Shown: one piece after another, positions 18,379 through 27,144 of the stretch
Numbering within the stretch: position 1 is the stretch's first letter
Layout of the letters: each line of letters opens with the position of its first letter
Assembly: GCA_041662485.1 (NCBI GenBank)
Contig: JBAZSJ010000023.1
Coordinates: forward strand, 10,651-74,650
DNA from: Rariglobus sp041662485
GTDB lineage: Bacteria; Verrucomicrobiota; Verrucomicrobiia; Opitutales; Opitutaceae
DNA: 64,000 bases
Direction of reading: 5' to 3'
Made by a program: the position numbers and the translations under genes
Notes under the pieces: model-generated
What the model saw: only the letters and a program-made list of their open reading frames with translations
The model's database searches: none
Told to the model about the DNA's origin: nothing

Positions 18379-19382
18379 ATGCCCCCATCCCCCTCCCCGA
18401 CCATTCGTTCGCTTGCGGCGGAACTCAAGGTGTCGCCCATCACGGTATCGCGCGCGTTGCAGGGACTCAAAAATGTGCGTCCGGAATTGGCGGCACGCAT
18501 CCAGCAACACGCCCTTGCACGAGGATATCGGGCGGATCCCGTTTTGGCGGAAGTGCTCGGGGGATTGCGGAGGCGCACCGGAGTGCGCTACCGAGAACCG
18601 TTGCCTTTGTGTGGACTCACGCGCTCAGCTACCCGGTCGCCGAAGAACGAGGCGTCAAGGCGGCAGCGGAAGCCTTGGGTTACCGTGTGGACGTGATCAA
18701 ACCGTGGACCTTGGGAGGAGGAAAGGGCGATATAAGCCGCATGCTCTGGTCACGAGGCATTCGAGGAGTGCTGCTCGCGCCCAATTATAGCCGGCCGGAT
18801 CCGCGTTACGACCTCGACTGGCCGCGCTTTTGCACCGTCCTGCTGGGGAGTTCTTTGGTAAATCAGGGGCTGACACGCGTTTCGCGCGATTACTATCACG
18901 ATGCCACGCTCGCGCTGGATCAGCTCCGAAAGCATGGCTGCCAACGTCCCGGAATCGTGCTGGAATCCAACTTCTATGAGCGAAGTGGCCGGCGTTGCGT
19001 CGCGGCATTCCTCGCCTTCGGAGGTTCGCGCAAACACACCCACGTCTTCAAAGTGCGCGACGATCTCAACCGCGATGCCGTCCTGCGCTGGTATGAGCAA
19101 ACCAAACCGGATGGAGTCGTTGTGGCAGCCCCCCCGATCGCCGGCTGGCTTTCACACGCTCCCATGCTGGCGCTCCTGAATCAACCCTGTGAAACCGCGG
19201 GCACCGGGGTGCAGGTGAACTTCGAGCAAATCGGAATGGAAGGCATGCACGCGCTGAACGCCTTGTTACGAACGGATCGTCGGGGCCTTCTCCCGAACCC
19301 GACCAGCATTCTGGTGCCGGGCCGCTGGGTTGAAAACGGTTGTATAATACCAACGTCCGCTAGTGTTCTGTCGCACAAATAA
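18379..19382 (+). pseudogene. LacI-family transcriptional regulator, frameshifted as read
   Basis: The LacI HTH is in the first frame (IRSLAAELKVSPITVSRALQ, hinge region RGYRADPVLAEVLGG). The sensor domain continues in another frame: IAEAHRSALPRTVAFVWTH, AAAEALGYRVDVIKPW, SRGIRGVLLAPNYSR, then GRWVENG. Adding one G to the G5 run near 18570 joins the two frames exactly. The defect is therefore either a recent 1-bp deletion or an under-called homopolymer. The last residues (SVLSHK and the stop) are encoded by an inverted-repeat element that starts at about 19360. The predicted product resembles the short LacI proteins at 42094 and 43197. It probably controls the divergent oxidoreductase. Confidence 0.8.
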
Positions 19383-19560
19383 CCATACGTAAAAACAACC
19401 TCTGAAGGCCGAGCAACAGGAGCGGCGACGTCCCCGTCGCCGGACGGAACACCCGTTCCGCCGACAACGGAATGACAAAAAGCCGCGCTCACGCGCTCCC
19501 GGCGGCGGGGACGCCGCCGCTCCATTTATGCGTATAGTTATTTGTGCGCCACTACACTAG
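19360..19560. mobile_element. MITE-like element with about 35-bp imperfect terminal inverted repeats
   Basis: The ends are CTAGTGT...CGCACAAATAACCATACG at 19360-19388 and its inverted form CGTATAGTTATTTGTGCG...ACACTAG at 19531-19560. Symmetry continues inward: GAGCGGCGACGTCCCCGTCG pairs with GGCGGCGGGGACGCCGCCGC in inverted form with a few mismatches. It has no coding capacity. The right end is followed by an AraC-type remnant and the left end supplies the stop codon of the LacI reading frame. It could be a non-autonomous transposon or a large structured intergenic repeat. Confidence 0.7.
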
Positions 19561-19709
19561 CAAGTAGACTTTAAGCTGTCGCGGCAGCAAGAGGTTACCT
19601 GATTGGCGAGCCAGGTATGGATGAGAGAGGGAACGGCGGCGGGGTGGACCAAGGGCGAGCCGCGGCGGTCAGATGATCTTCGAGCCGGCGCAACGAGGGA
19701 TAGAGGCGG

Positions 19710-20012
19710 TTGGCGTGGCTGGAGCGGCATTTTGCCGAGGCCGATGCGCTGGGGGCGTTTTACCGGACGGTGACGCTGAGTCCGAATCACTTTCGAGTGC
19801 TGTTCAAACGGCAGACGGGGGAGACGGTGCAGGCGGAGCTGGCGAGGCTGCGGCTGCGGCGGGCGAGGTATTTGGTGCAAGAGACGGCGATGCCGATGAA
19901 GCGGATCGCGGCGGAGACGGGGCACGCCGATCCGCTTTATTTCTCGGTTCAATACCGGCGATTTTGGGGCCGTCCGGCGACGAAGGATCGCATGGCGGGC
20001 GGGGTGGCGTGA
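19710..20012 (+). pseudogene. AraC-family HTH fragment
   Basis: About 100 residues with only a TTG start. SPNHFRVLFKRQTGETVQAE, LRLRRARYLVQET, MPMKRIAAETGHADPLYF and FSVQYRRFWG match the two helix-turn-helix motifs of an AraC C-terminal domain. The cupin or sensor domain is missing and an in-frame TAG lies just upstream. It follows directly after the inverted-repeat element and is a remnant rather than a working regulator. The 149 bp between the element and this fragment show nothing else. Confidence 0.7.
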
Positions 20013-20093
20013 GTGGTTCGCTGAACGCTTGCTACCCGGGCAACGGTTGCATGATGGTGACGGTTTGCTCGGAGGTTTTAATTCTTACCCAAA

Positions 20094-21107
20094 ATGAAAC
20101 GCATCGGACTCATGGGCTGTGGCGTGGTCGCCCAGTATGGACATATTCCCGCAATCCTGGCGACGCCCGGCCTGCGCCTGCACGCGGTCTTTGATCCCAA
20201 CGAGGCCAATCTCCGCGCAACCCAGGAGAAATTCGGGATTCCCCACGGGTTCACCGACGAGGAGGCGTTTTTTAAATGCGGCCTCGACGGCGTGAGCATC
20301 ACATCGCCCGCGCCCTGTCACCACGCCAACGTCCTGCAGGCGGCCGCCCATCGGCTGCCCGTCCTTTGTGAAAAACCCCTCGCGACCAACCGGGCCGAGG
20401 CGGAGGAAATGATCGCCGCCATGAAGGACGCAGGGGTGAGTCTCTATTCTGCTTTTTGTTATCGGTTCAGTGATGCCGCGCTCAAGATCCGCGAGCTGAT
20501 CCGCGCCGGGGCGATCGGCAAGGTCCGCTCCTCGCGCCTCATCTACAACTGGTCGTGCCACGGCAAGTTTTCCATCGATGCGGACGGTCGCAAGGTGATC
20601 CAGAAGCGGCGTGAAGATCGCATGTTCGAAGGCGGTCCGATGGTGGACTGCGGCACGCACCAGATTGATCTCGCCGCGTTCTGGATCGGTTCGCCGGTGC
20701 GCTCGTTCAGCGCGCATGGTGCCTGGGTGGACGACTATGAGGCGCCCGATCACATGTGGGTGCACATGGATCACGCCGACGGCGCGCACACCGTCGTGGA
20801 AATCAGCTACTCTTATCATCACACCTCGAAAAACCTTCTCTCCGAGTTTACCTACGAGCTGATCGGCACGGGAGGGGTGATCCGCTACAACCGGGAGACG
20901 GAAAGTTTTTCCCTGGAAAACGGCGAGGGCCGTCAGGAGTTTCCCTTTTCGGGCGAGAAAAACTTTGAGGCGATGTATGAAGAATGGTCGCGCGCGCTGG
21001 TGAGCGGGGAGTCTGCCTTGCTGACCAACGCCGAGGACGGCATGCGGGTCGTGGAGATTGCGAGGCAGGCGACGGATGACGTCATCGCTGCCCGTCGGCA
21101 GGGGTGA
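20094..21107 (+). CDS. Gfo/Idh/MocA-family NAD(P)-dependent oxidoreductase
   Basis: 337 residues. N-terminal Rossmann fold with IGLMGCGVVAQYGHIPAI, AVFDPNEANLRATQEKFG and the family EKP motif (PVLCEKPLATNRAEAEEMI). The C-terminal alpha/beta domain includes MVDCGTHQIDLAAFWIG, which carries the usual catalytic His region. There is no signal peptide, so it is cytoplasmic. Members oxidise or reduce sugars and sugar acids. Here it lies between remnants and an oligogalacturonide-lyase-like gene, so a role in uronate or sugar catabolism is plausible but not shown. Confidence 0.9.
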   Translation: MKRIGLMGCGVVAQYGHIPAILATPGLRLHAVFDPNEANLRATQEKFGIPHGFTDEEAFFKCGLDGVSITSPAPCHHANVLQAAAHRLPVLCEKPLATNRAEAEEMIAAMKDAGVSLYSAFCYRFSDAALKIRELIRAGAIGKVRSSRLIYNWSCHGKFSIDADGRKVIQKRREDRMFEGGPMVDCGTHQIDLAAFWIGSPVRSFSAHGAWVDDYEAPDHMWVHMDHADGAHTVVEISYSYHHTSKNLLSEFTYELIGTGGVIRYNRETESFSLENGEGRQEFPFSGEKNFEAMYEEWSRALVSGESALLTNAEDGMRVVEIARQATDDVIAARRQG

Positions 21108-21110
21108 GGA

Positions 21111-21315
21111 TCAGACTTTGAGGGCGTGACCGATCATGATCCGGTGGCCGTCGGGAGTGCGCAGGCCAAACTCGCGCATGTGCCAGGGCTTATCGGAAAT
21201 TTCAGAGAGGAAATCGGCTCCCAGTGCCTTGAGGTGCTGGAAGTAGCTGTCGGCATTTTCGACGCGGAGAGCCGAAAAGAAGAAAAGACACGACGACGAG
21301 GATGAAGGGTTTCAC
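21111..21315 (-). pseudogene. Gene-fusion remnant: signal-peptide start joined to a glyoxalase/VOC C-terminus
   Basis: On the minus strand the GTG at 21315 reads VKPFILVVVSFLLFG, a typical export signal start. About 15 codons later the sequence becomes ALRVENADSYFQHLKALGAD, then FGLRTPDGHRIMIGHALKV and a stop, the C-terminal half of a glyoxalase/bleomycin-resistance (VOC) fold. The two parts do not belong together (VOC proteins are not exported this way), so this is a deletion junction. It may be translated as a 67-residue product but is unlikely to function. Confidence 0.6.
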
Positions 21316-21352
21316 GACGGCCCGAGAGCGAAATGCGGAAGACCTCCTTTGT

Positions 21353-21604
21353 CTAAACATTCCAGCTTTGGAGGAGCTTGATATAGTTGGCGCGTCCGTG
21401 GACGTCGGGATCGGGCAGCACTTCATGTTCAACGCGCTGCGCATCTGGTCCATGATGCGGTTTCGTTAATCTAGGCGACGATGGAGCAGGGGTGTGGTTA
21501 CACGGGAGGGAGACGACCTGCACGGCGTTGGCACTGGCGAGGAGGGGCTTGATGAGGTCCTCGGGGAGGATGTCCGAACAATCCCCTGAGAGTTCACATA
21601 CGGG
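21353..21604 (-). pseudogene. C-terminal gene remnant, family not recognised
   Basis: One minus-strand frame stays open from about 21604 to a TAG at 21353 and reads CELSGDCSDILPEDLIKPLL, ASANAVQVVSLP and, at the end, DVHGRANYIKLLQSWNV. The composition is protein-like and the end looks like the natural C-terminus of a cytoplasmic enzyme. No start codon context or upstream part is present. I do not recognise the family. Confidence 0.4.
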
Positions 21605-21659
21605 GGGCGTTTAGGTTTCACCCGATTACAAAGTTGGGCACGATGGACTTTTTATCCCG

Positions 21660-22811
21660 ATGAAAGAAATTCCCTTTTCCGCTGTGCTCACGACGGACCC
21701 CAAAACCAAGCGCCGGGTCTGGCGCATCTGTCCCGCCGGGCAGAACGGCACCCATGCCTACTTTACTTCGCCGAGCTTCGACCTGAAAGGCCGGCTGCTG
21801 ACCACCATCGAAATCGAGGGCAAGGTCCAGTTGTGTCGCGTGGATTTGCGTCTTGGAACCTGCCATCAGTTGACGGACTTGGATGGTATTGTTTTTCAGG
21901 AGTTCAGTGTAATCCCCCAGCGCAACGGAGTGTTAATCTGCAGGGATCGCCGGGAAATCATCCTGATCGATATCGAGACCGGCGCGCATCGCGTCATTTT
22001 CACCGCCCCGGACGGTTATATCACAATCGTTCCCACGGCCGATAACTCGGGGCGCTACTTGGCTTTTGCCGTGACAGAAAAAATTCCCGTTTTCACGCGT
22101 TCGAAGGCGATCTACTCCGACATGGAGGGGATTTTCTACGCGCGTCCCCGGTGCCTGATTCTCCGCCTAGATCTGGACACGGATGCGGTGGAGGTGGTCT
22201 GGGGCGAACAACGCTGGCTCACGCATGTGCTGATCAACCCCGTCGATCCCGACACTATCGTATACTGCCACGAAGGCGGCTATATGCCCGATTCCCGCCT
22301 ATGGGCGGTCTCGGCGAGAAAGAGCCACAAAAAACAACCCCGCTGCCTCTTTCCCGAAACCCGAAACCATTTTCTGGTTCACGAGTTTTTCTGTCCGGAC
22401 GGCGTCTTGGGCGTCCAGTGTGCCAAATGGCCGGACGACCATGTGGAGATGCCGTGGGGCGATCCGCGCAGCCAGCACGGCGTCCTGTTTCTGGACATGG
22501 ACGGAGGGATCGTGGCCGAATACATGCATCCCGCCGATCGCAGCATGCATGTGCAGTCGAACGCCGACCGGTCACTCATCGTTGCTGACACCCTCAGCGT
22601 CGCTTGGAACCAGCCGCACGACGAGCATTCGCTATCCTTGCTCCGGCCGGACGCCAAAAAGATCCTGCAGCCGGAACACCTTTGCGACCACGGAACGAGC
22701 TGGAAGAGTCAGCATTCGCATCCGCACCCTTCGTTTTCACTCGATGAGAAATACATCGCCTTTACCTCGGATGCAGGCGGCTCGCTCAGTCCTTATGTTG
22801 TGGAGATTTGA
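21660..22811 (+). CDS. Oligogalacturonide lyase-like beta-propeller (PL22 family)
   Basis: 383 residues with no signal peptide, so cytoplasmic. The sequence is made of propeller-blade repeats: PSFDLKGRLLTTIEI, CRVDLRLGTCHQLTDLDG, VVWGEQRWLTHVLINP and HPHPSFSLDEKYIAFTSD. The His cluster SQHSHPHPSF at about residues 350-358 and the single His in WLTHV fit the metal and substrate site of oligogalacturonate lyases. The reaction would be beta-elimination of unsaturated digalacturonate from pectin. The next gene upstream is a Gfo/Idh oxidoreductase. A second relative is at 60063-61178 in an apparent pectin regulon. Confidence 0.82.
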   Translation: MKEIPFSAVLTTDPKTKRRVWRICPAGQNGTHAYFTSPSFDLKGRLLTTIEIEGKVQLCRVDLRLGTCHQLTDLDGIVFQEFSVIPQRNGVLICRDRREIILIDIETGAHRVIFTAPDGYITIVPTADNSGRYLAFAVTEKIPVFTRSKAIYSDMEGIFYARPRCLILRLDLDTDAVEVVWGEQRWLTHVLINPVDPDTIVYCHEGGYMPDSRLWAVSARKSHKKQPRCLFPETRNHFLVHEFFCPDGVLGVQCAKWPDDHVEMPWGDPRSQHGVLFLDMDGGIVAEYMHPADRSMHVQSNADRSLIVADTLSVAWNQPHDEHSLSLLRPDAKKILQPEHLCDHGTSWKSQHSHPHPSFSLDEKYIAFTSDAGGSLSPYVVEI

Positions 22812-23215
22812 GGCACGCGTGAATCCCCTTCTTGAATGAGGTATGGTTGAGGGCTAATACCGTCCTTTTCAAAAATATTTGGACGAAAGATGTGCAGAGT
22901 CGTGACCATCCCTTCAGGTGTAAACTGAAAGAATGGTTCACTGTTCTTGGCTGCCGTGCTGGCAAAAACTGTGGTGAGCTGGAGCTGCTCGGGATTTCCG
23001 TCTTTGTCGTAGATTTGATCCAATGCCTTAAAATATGGCTGACGGGGTGAAACCCAAACGCCCCAGGCTCGTTTTATATTCACTTCAGTCTCTTTTGAAA
23101 AGGGCAAGCCCTGTGCACATCTGAACGTGAACGTCGATACATGGAAAAAACTGTGCACGCTGGATTTTAGCACCCAGACGGATGCGGATGTAAGCAACCG
23201 CGACGTTAATGTCAC
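22793..23215 (-). CDS. Small protein of unknown function, possibly a remnant
   Basis: 140 residues whose 3' end overlaps the convergent lyase gene by 19 bp. The C-terminal two thirds look like genuine protein: EVNIKRAWGVWVSPRQPYFK, ALDQIYDKDGNPEQLQLTTV, FRPNIFEKDGIS. The first 40 residues look poor, so it may be the C-terminal part of a larger lost gene. The region is lower in GC than its neighbours, which hints at foreign origin. The next 250 bp (23216-23467) hold no gene I can support, only a 7-bp-arm inverted repeat (CCATCTG/CAGATGG, 23423-23448) past the end of the following LacI gene. Confidence 0.35.
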   Translation of the reverse strand: MTLTSRLLTSASVWVLKSSVHSFFHVSTFTFRCAQGLPFSKETEVNIKRAWGVWVSPRQPYFKALDQIYDKDGNPEQLQLTTVFASTAAKNSEPFFQFTPEGMVTTLHIFRPNIFEKDGISPQPYLIQEGDSRVPQISTT

Positions 23216-23467
23216 GTAACACAGGCGGTAATCCCGATCTCTTCAACTACCCGCATCCAGAGGCATGGCAGGTCATTATTCACCGACGCGCCCAAACTTG
23301 CCCCAAGTAACGGTCAAGGGAGATACTGTAGCAGGTAATTTGTTGGTGTGCATCAAGATCACGATGCCTGCCGCAGGGTTTCCAACCCGTCACCATGTTG
23401 AGGCTAGGGGTTCGATCTGAAACCATCTGATGGCCGTTTTCCAGATGGCGCTACCATTCGCTGGACT

Positions 23468-24415
23468 CTAGATGGTTTTAACCGTCGCTCGCTCGATAAT
23501 CTGCATGGGGGCTCCTGCCAATTGCGCGGGCTTTCCGTCCAGGACACCGAGCACGGACGCGCCGATGGCTTCCATCGGGTAGGCCAGCGTGGTCAGGCTC
23601 GGATTGATCGCGGCCAGTGTCGGACTGTTGTCCACGCCGAGCACCGAAATGTCCTCGGGCACGCGCAGGCCCATTTCCGAAAGCAGCATGATAGTCTTCA
23701 ACGCCAGCCAGTCGTTGTGGCAGAAGAGCGCGGTGGGACGGCCCTCCTCAATCGCGCGGGCAAGACTCGCGCGGTCGACGCCTGCCAGAACCTGCGGCGA
23801 CAGCCCCAGCGCTCTCACTTGTTCCTCATAACCTTTGGCACGCGCCGCGATGGCATGGCTCCGCCGCGTGTAGGTCAGATGAAGGATGCGGCGATGCCCT
23901 CGGTCGTGAAGATACCTGACCGCCGTCCGTCCCGTTTCCCTTTCGTCGGGCGCGAGGAAATGAACACCCGTCCCCTCGCACGGACCCACTAGCGAAACCA
24001 GCGCCATGTGTTTGGAAACCGAAGGAGGCACCTCGATGCCTTCCTCCGGAGGAATCACCAGAGCCATGCGATGACGGCGCGCGGCGAAATCGTCGAGCGC
24101 CGCCAGAAAATCCTCGCGCGACTCGACCGGCGTGAGCTGGAGACGGAGGTTTCGCTCCTTCAGGCGCCGGCCGATCTCGGCGAACAAATCCATGAAGAAG
24201 ATGTTGTTCACAGAGGGGATGATTGCGCCGACCGTGCCGCTTTGCCCGGTGATCAATTCACGAGCCGCCGGGTTCGGACGATAGCCGTGCTGTTGCGCAA
24301 GGCCCAGAATCCGGTCGCGTGTCTTCAGGCTGATGCCGGCGCGCCCGTGCAAGGCACGGTCCACGGTGCCTTGGGAAACACCGCACAACCGCGCCAGTTC
24401 GAGCGACGAAATCAT
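23468..24415 (-). CDS. LacI-family transcriptional regulator (coupled to GH116)
   Basis: 315 residues. The LacI HTH is at residues 1-22 (ISSLELARLCGVSQGTVDRA), with the hinge GYRPNPAARELITGQSGTVG and a type I periplasmic-binding-like sensor (IIPSVNNIFFMDLFAEIGRR, HNDWLALKTIMLLSEMGLRV, EDISVLGVDNSPTLAAINPS). The start ATG overlaps the stop of the GH116 gene (ATGA), so both come from one mRNA. A perfect 14-bp palindrome upstream of GH116 (26890-26903) is the obvious operator. This predicts that the regulator controls its own operon in response to a glycoside. Confidence 0.92.
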   Translation of the reverse strand: MISSLELARLCGVSQGTVDRALHGRAGISLKTRDRILGLAQQHGYRPNPAARELITGQSGTVGAIIPSVNNIFFMDLFAEIGRRLKERNLRLQLTPVESREDFLAALDDFAARRHRMALVIPPEEGIEVPPSVSKHMALVSLVGPCEGTGVHFLAPDERETGRTAVRYLHDRGHRRILHLTYTRRSHAIAARAKGYEEQVRALGLSPQVLAGVDRASLARAIEEGRPTALFCHNDWLALKTIMLLSEMGLRVPEDISVLGVDNSPTLAAINPSLTTLAYPMEAIGASVLGVLDGKPAQLAGAPMQIIERATVKTI

Positions 24416-26874
24416 CGGCGGAACTCAATCTTCCGGACGTCGATTTGGCCGGCCTTGGTTTCGATGAACGGACGCCCGTCCTTCACGCCCACGGTGCCGA
24501 AGCCCGTCGCGGTCGAAAGGAAGCTGCGGAAGTCGCCCTTGATCTGCGGAGCCAGATACAGCGTTTTTTCAACGGCGTCATAACGGGCGCCGGTGAGAGC
24601 CTGAAGCAGCGCGTAGGACGCCATCGCGCGCGCATACCAGTGCCCGCACTCGTATTCGTTGAAGGGATTGCGCACCCTCCCGTCGTAGCGCGCGCGCACC
24701 GCCCGCACGATCTGCAGACCCTCCTCGACACGACCCGACGAGATGAGATGCGACGCCACCTGGTATTCGATGCCCGTCCAAACCTCCTCCGAGTAAGGCA
24801 GCGGCAGCGACAGGCGGTTGCCGCGCGGCCACGTGCAAAGAAGCAGGCCTGCCTCGTGTCCCAACGCATAGCTGTAACGCTGCGGATTGGCATGCCTGGA
24901 GAGGTCCGCCTTGAAGTTGTGGTTGAAAACAGAATCCAGGTGCCGGCCCGTTTTAACGCCGTCGATGAAGGGAGGAAGTCCCGCCGCCCAGCCGAGCCAC
25001 GCGCCGATGATGCCGTCCGACAGGCATCCTTCGCCGTATTGGTATCTGGGGCCTTCGGCCTCAAGGAGCGCCAGCGCCTCGGGAGAATAGTCCTTGCTGT
25101 TGTTCAGACCGCTCGACTCGGTCGGGTCCTTCGCCTGCAGCCCGGTCCAGCGGATTTTCTGATAAAAATAATCGCCGTTGAACAAGCTCCCTTCGAGCTG
25201 CGCCCGTCCGTCCGCGACAAGCTTTTCGTAAAGCGGAATGGTTTCGCCCATGGCCTTGCCCATCTCGATGGCGGCGGTCAGCGCGCCGAGGTAAAAGCTG
25301 CCGCACATGCCGTTCTCCCCCCAAAAATCGATGTCGTAGGTGTTGTGATGCGGCTCCGAAGGCAGCCCCTTGTGCATCGGGTCCCACGTCTGGATGCAGT
25401 AATCCATGCTCTGCCTGACCTGCGGCCACATTTTTTTGAGCCACGAGAGGTCGCCGCTGATCCGCCAGTCGCGATACACCTTGATGATGCCGCCCAACTG
25501 GCCGTCGGCGGCGGCATACCAGTTGTAGGTTTTCTGCTCGGCGCGGGACGTGATCGGCAGGGATGCTCGAAAATTCTGGTGTCCTTGATCGTTTTGAGAC
25601 TCGAAGAACTCTGTTTCCCGCAGCCCTCGCTCCAGTTCAGGGAAAAGATGAGGCAGGGCTTGGGCGTAGTTCCACACATGCGTGCAACTGCCTTCGCACG
25701 AGCCTATTTCGTCATGGCAACCTTCCCATGCCCACATCCGCCCGTCGTGCTGGCGGAAGACCGTGGGGGATTTCAGAATGGTGAGGTTGGCGGCGACCGC
25801 GTCCACCGCCTCCGGCGGCAGCGTGGAATCATAAAAGGCGTCGCTGAAGACCTTCGATTTCTCCCGCAGGGCGGCGTAGTTTTCCCGCCAAAAGCCTTCG
25901 ACTGCGCCGATGTCGGCGAACGCCGTGGCATGCCACGGACGGTAATAACGTCCTTCTGGAGATTCCCAACGCAGGTTCGAAAAAGGCACGCGCCACGCCC
26001 ATTTCACGACGACCGTTTTTTCCTGCCCGGGAGCAAGGCTGATGGGCAGGTAGAGACTTCCGCCAGGGCTCGATTTTCTTTTGGCGACGGGCCAGTCGAT
26101 GCACTCCGCGTTCTGGATGGATTTCCAAACCATGGTTATTGCGTCAAACCAGCCCCCGCGAAACCAGGCCGGGTTCACCTTCACCGCATCATCGTCGATC
26201 CAGACGGTGAACTGCCCCTCGTCCCAGGGCTTTTCCGCGTGCCCCGGCTGCTCAAGCACGAAACCCCGTGCGGTGCGCGTCACTCGGTCATCCGACTCCG
26301 GCGTGCCGGTCGCCATGAAGTTCGAGGCGTGAAACGAAAAGACCGCCTCGACCGGCTCCGACGTCGGATTGGCGAAACGATATTCGACCCCGACGACCGG
26401 CAGACCGGAGTTGTCGGCATCATTGGGGACAAAGGGATTCCACGCCGTGATACCGACCTTCAGCGGAATTTGCGTATCAGTCAGCCCGACCTCCGCAAAC
26501 GGGAACCGCGCGGTGAAGTGCGCTTCCTCAAAATGGGGAAAGCCTAAAATGCGCCCGCGCCCGCCATCGCCGGACGAGTCAAAGACATCCCCCCATGGAA
26601 ACATGATCCGCCAGCCCGGCACCGGTCCGGTGAGCACCCGGGGGGTGGCGGGCGCGCCCGCCCGGCCCTTGATCGCAACCGCCGCAAAAAGATACGGCTC
26701 GTTGTAGATCGCCGGCTGATGACGCAGCGAGACGGACGTGAAGGAGCCCGTTCCATCGATGCAAACCATGCCGGTCCCGATGCCGCCCAAGGGAAAAGCG
26801 ACCTTGTTCAGGTATTCATTACGATAAGTGCCGTAACCGGCAGCGACAGATTCTTTTGAGTCGATAGGGGGCAT
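24412..26874 (-). CDS. GH116-family glycoside hydrolase (DUF608, beta-glucosidase/glucosylceramidase-like)
   Basis: 820 residues from the ATG at 26874. The N-terminal GH116 domain has NKVAFPLGGIGTGMVCIDG and VEYRFANPTSEPVEAVFSFH. The catalytic (alpha/alpha)6 domain has GSCEGSCTHVWNYAQALPHL, HHNTYDIDFWGENGMCGSFY and ECGHWYARAMASYALLQAL. The Asp in NTYDIDFWG is at the position of the family acid/base; the nucleophile Glu is probably in CEGSCTH or nearby. There is no signal peptide. It most likely releases beta-linked glucose or xylose inside the cell. Upstream lies a strong LacI-type palindrome; downstream is the coupled LacI gene. Confidence 0.88.
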   Translation of the reverse strand: MPPIDSKESVAAGYGTYRNEYLNKVAFPLGGIGTGMVCIDGTGSFTSVSLRHQPAIYNEPYLFAAVAIKGRAGAPATPRVLTGPVPGWRIMFPWGDVFDSSGDGGRGRILGFPHFEEAHFTARFPFAEVGLTDTQIPLKVGITAWNPFVPNDADNSGLPVVGVEYRFANPTSEPVEAVFSFHASNFMATGTPESDDRVTRTARGFVLEQPGHAEKPWDEGQFTVWIDDDAVKVNPAWFRGGWFDAITMVWKSIQNAECIDWPVAKRKSSPGGSLYLPISLAPGQEKTVVVKWAWRVPFSNLRWESPEGRYYRPWHATAFADIGAVEGFWRENYAALREKSKVFSDAFYDSTLPPEAVDAVAANLTILKSPTVFRQHDGRMWAWEGCHDEIGSCEGSCTHVWNYAQALPHLFPELERGLRETEFFESQNDQGHQNFRASLPITSRAEQKTYNWYAAADGQLGGIIKVYRDWRISGDLSWLKKMWPQVRQSMDYCIQTWDPMHKGLPSEPHHNTYDIDFWGENGMCGSFYLGALTAAIEMGKAMGETIPLYEKLVADGRAQLEGSLFNGDYFYQKIRWTGLQAKDPTESSGLNNSKDYSPEALALLEAEGPRYQYGEGCLSDGIIGAWLGWAAGLPPFIDGVKTGRHLDSVFNHNFKADLSRHANPQRYSYALGHEAGLLLCTWPRGNRLSLPLPYSEEVWTGIEYQVASHLISSGRVEEGLQIVRAVRARYDGRVRNPFNEYECGHWYARAMASYALLQALTGARYDAVEKTLYLAPQIKGDFRSFLSTATGFGTVGVKDGRPFIETKAGQIDVRKIEFRR

Positions 26875-26889
26875 GGTTTTATGACATAG

Positions 26890-26903
26890 CGTGTAGCTAC
26901 ACG
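26890..26903. promoter_or_regulatory. Perfect palindromic operator candidate CGTGTAGCTACACG
   Basis: A 14-bp perfect palindrome 16 bp upstream of the GH116 ATG. The size, symmetry and CG-rich outer half-sites are typical of LacI-family operators, and the operon it precedes encodes a LacI protein. Confidence 0.7.
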
Positions 26904-27070
26904 AAATCAACGGTTTTCTTGCGCCGGAAGGCCGAAGTCTTGCGAAAACCTGTTTCGGTCTTAGTCCGTCAGAAAAGACCATGCCACCCGTTCAGCTCTC
27001 CTCTCTCGCATCCGGCCGCGCCGTTCAGGACGGATCCTCGAACGGCTTGTGCCCCGGTCGGTGGGTAGCC

Positions 27071-27102
27071 AAAAAAGGCCGGCCTGTTGAGGGCCGGCCT
27101 TT
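27071..27102 (-). terminator. Rho-independent terminator of rng
   Basis: An 11-bp perfect stem (AAAGGCCGGCC at 27074-27084 with GGCCGGCCTTT at 27092-27102) with a 7-base loop. On the minus strand it is followed by a T6 run, 42 bp past the rng stop. The rest of 26904-27144 holds no gene. Confidence 0.85.
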
Positions 27103-27144
27103 GAGGATGAGAACGAGAACGATTACGAGAAAGAGAACGATCTC

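Noticed and set aside
23380..23420. tRNA-like GGGGTTCGATCT sequence
   Set aside because: No complementary acceptor stem, D-arm or anticodon arm of the right spacing could be built on either strand.
27103..27144. GAGAACGAGAACGATTACGA repeat after rng as a sixth copy of the purine-rich repeat
   Set aside because: It shares composition and length but not the core order (GATTAAGAGGAAAGAG), so it is only noted as possibly related.
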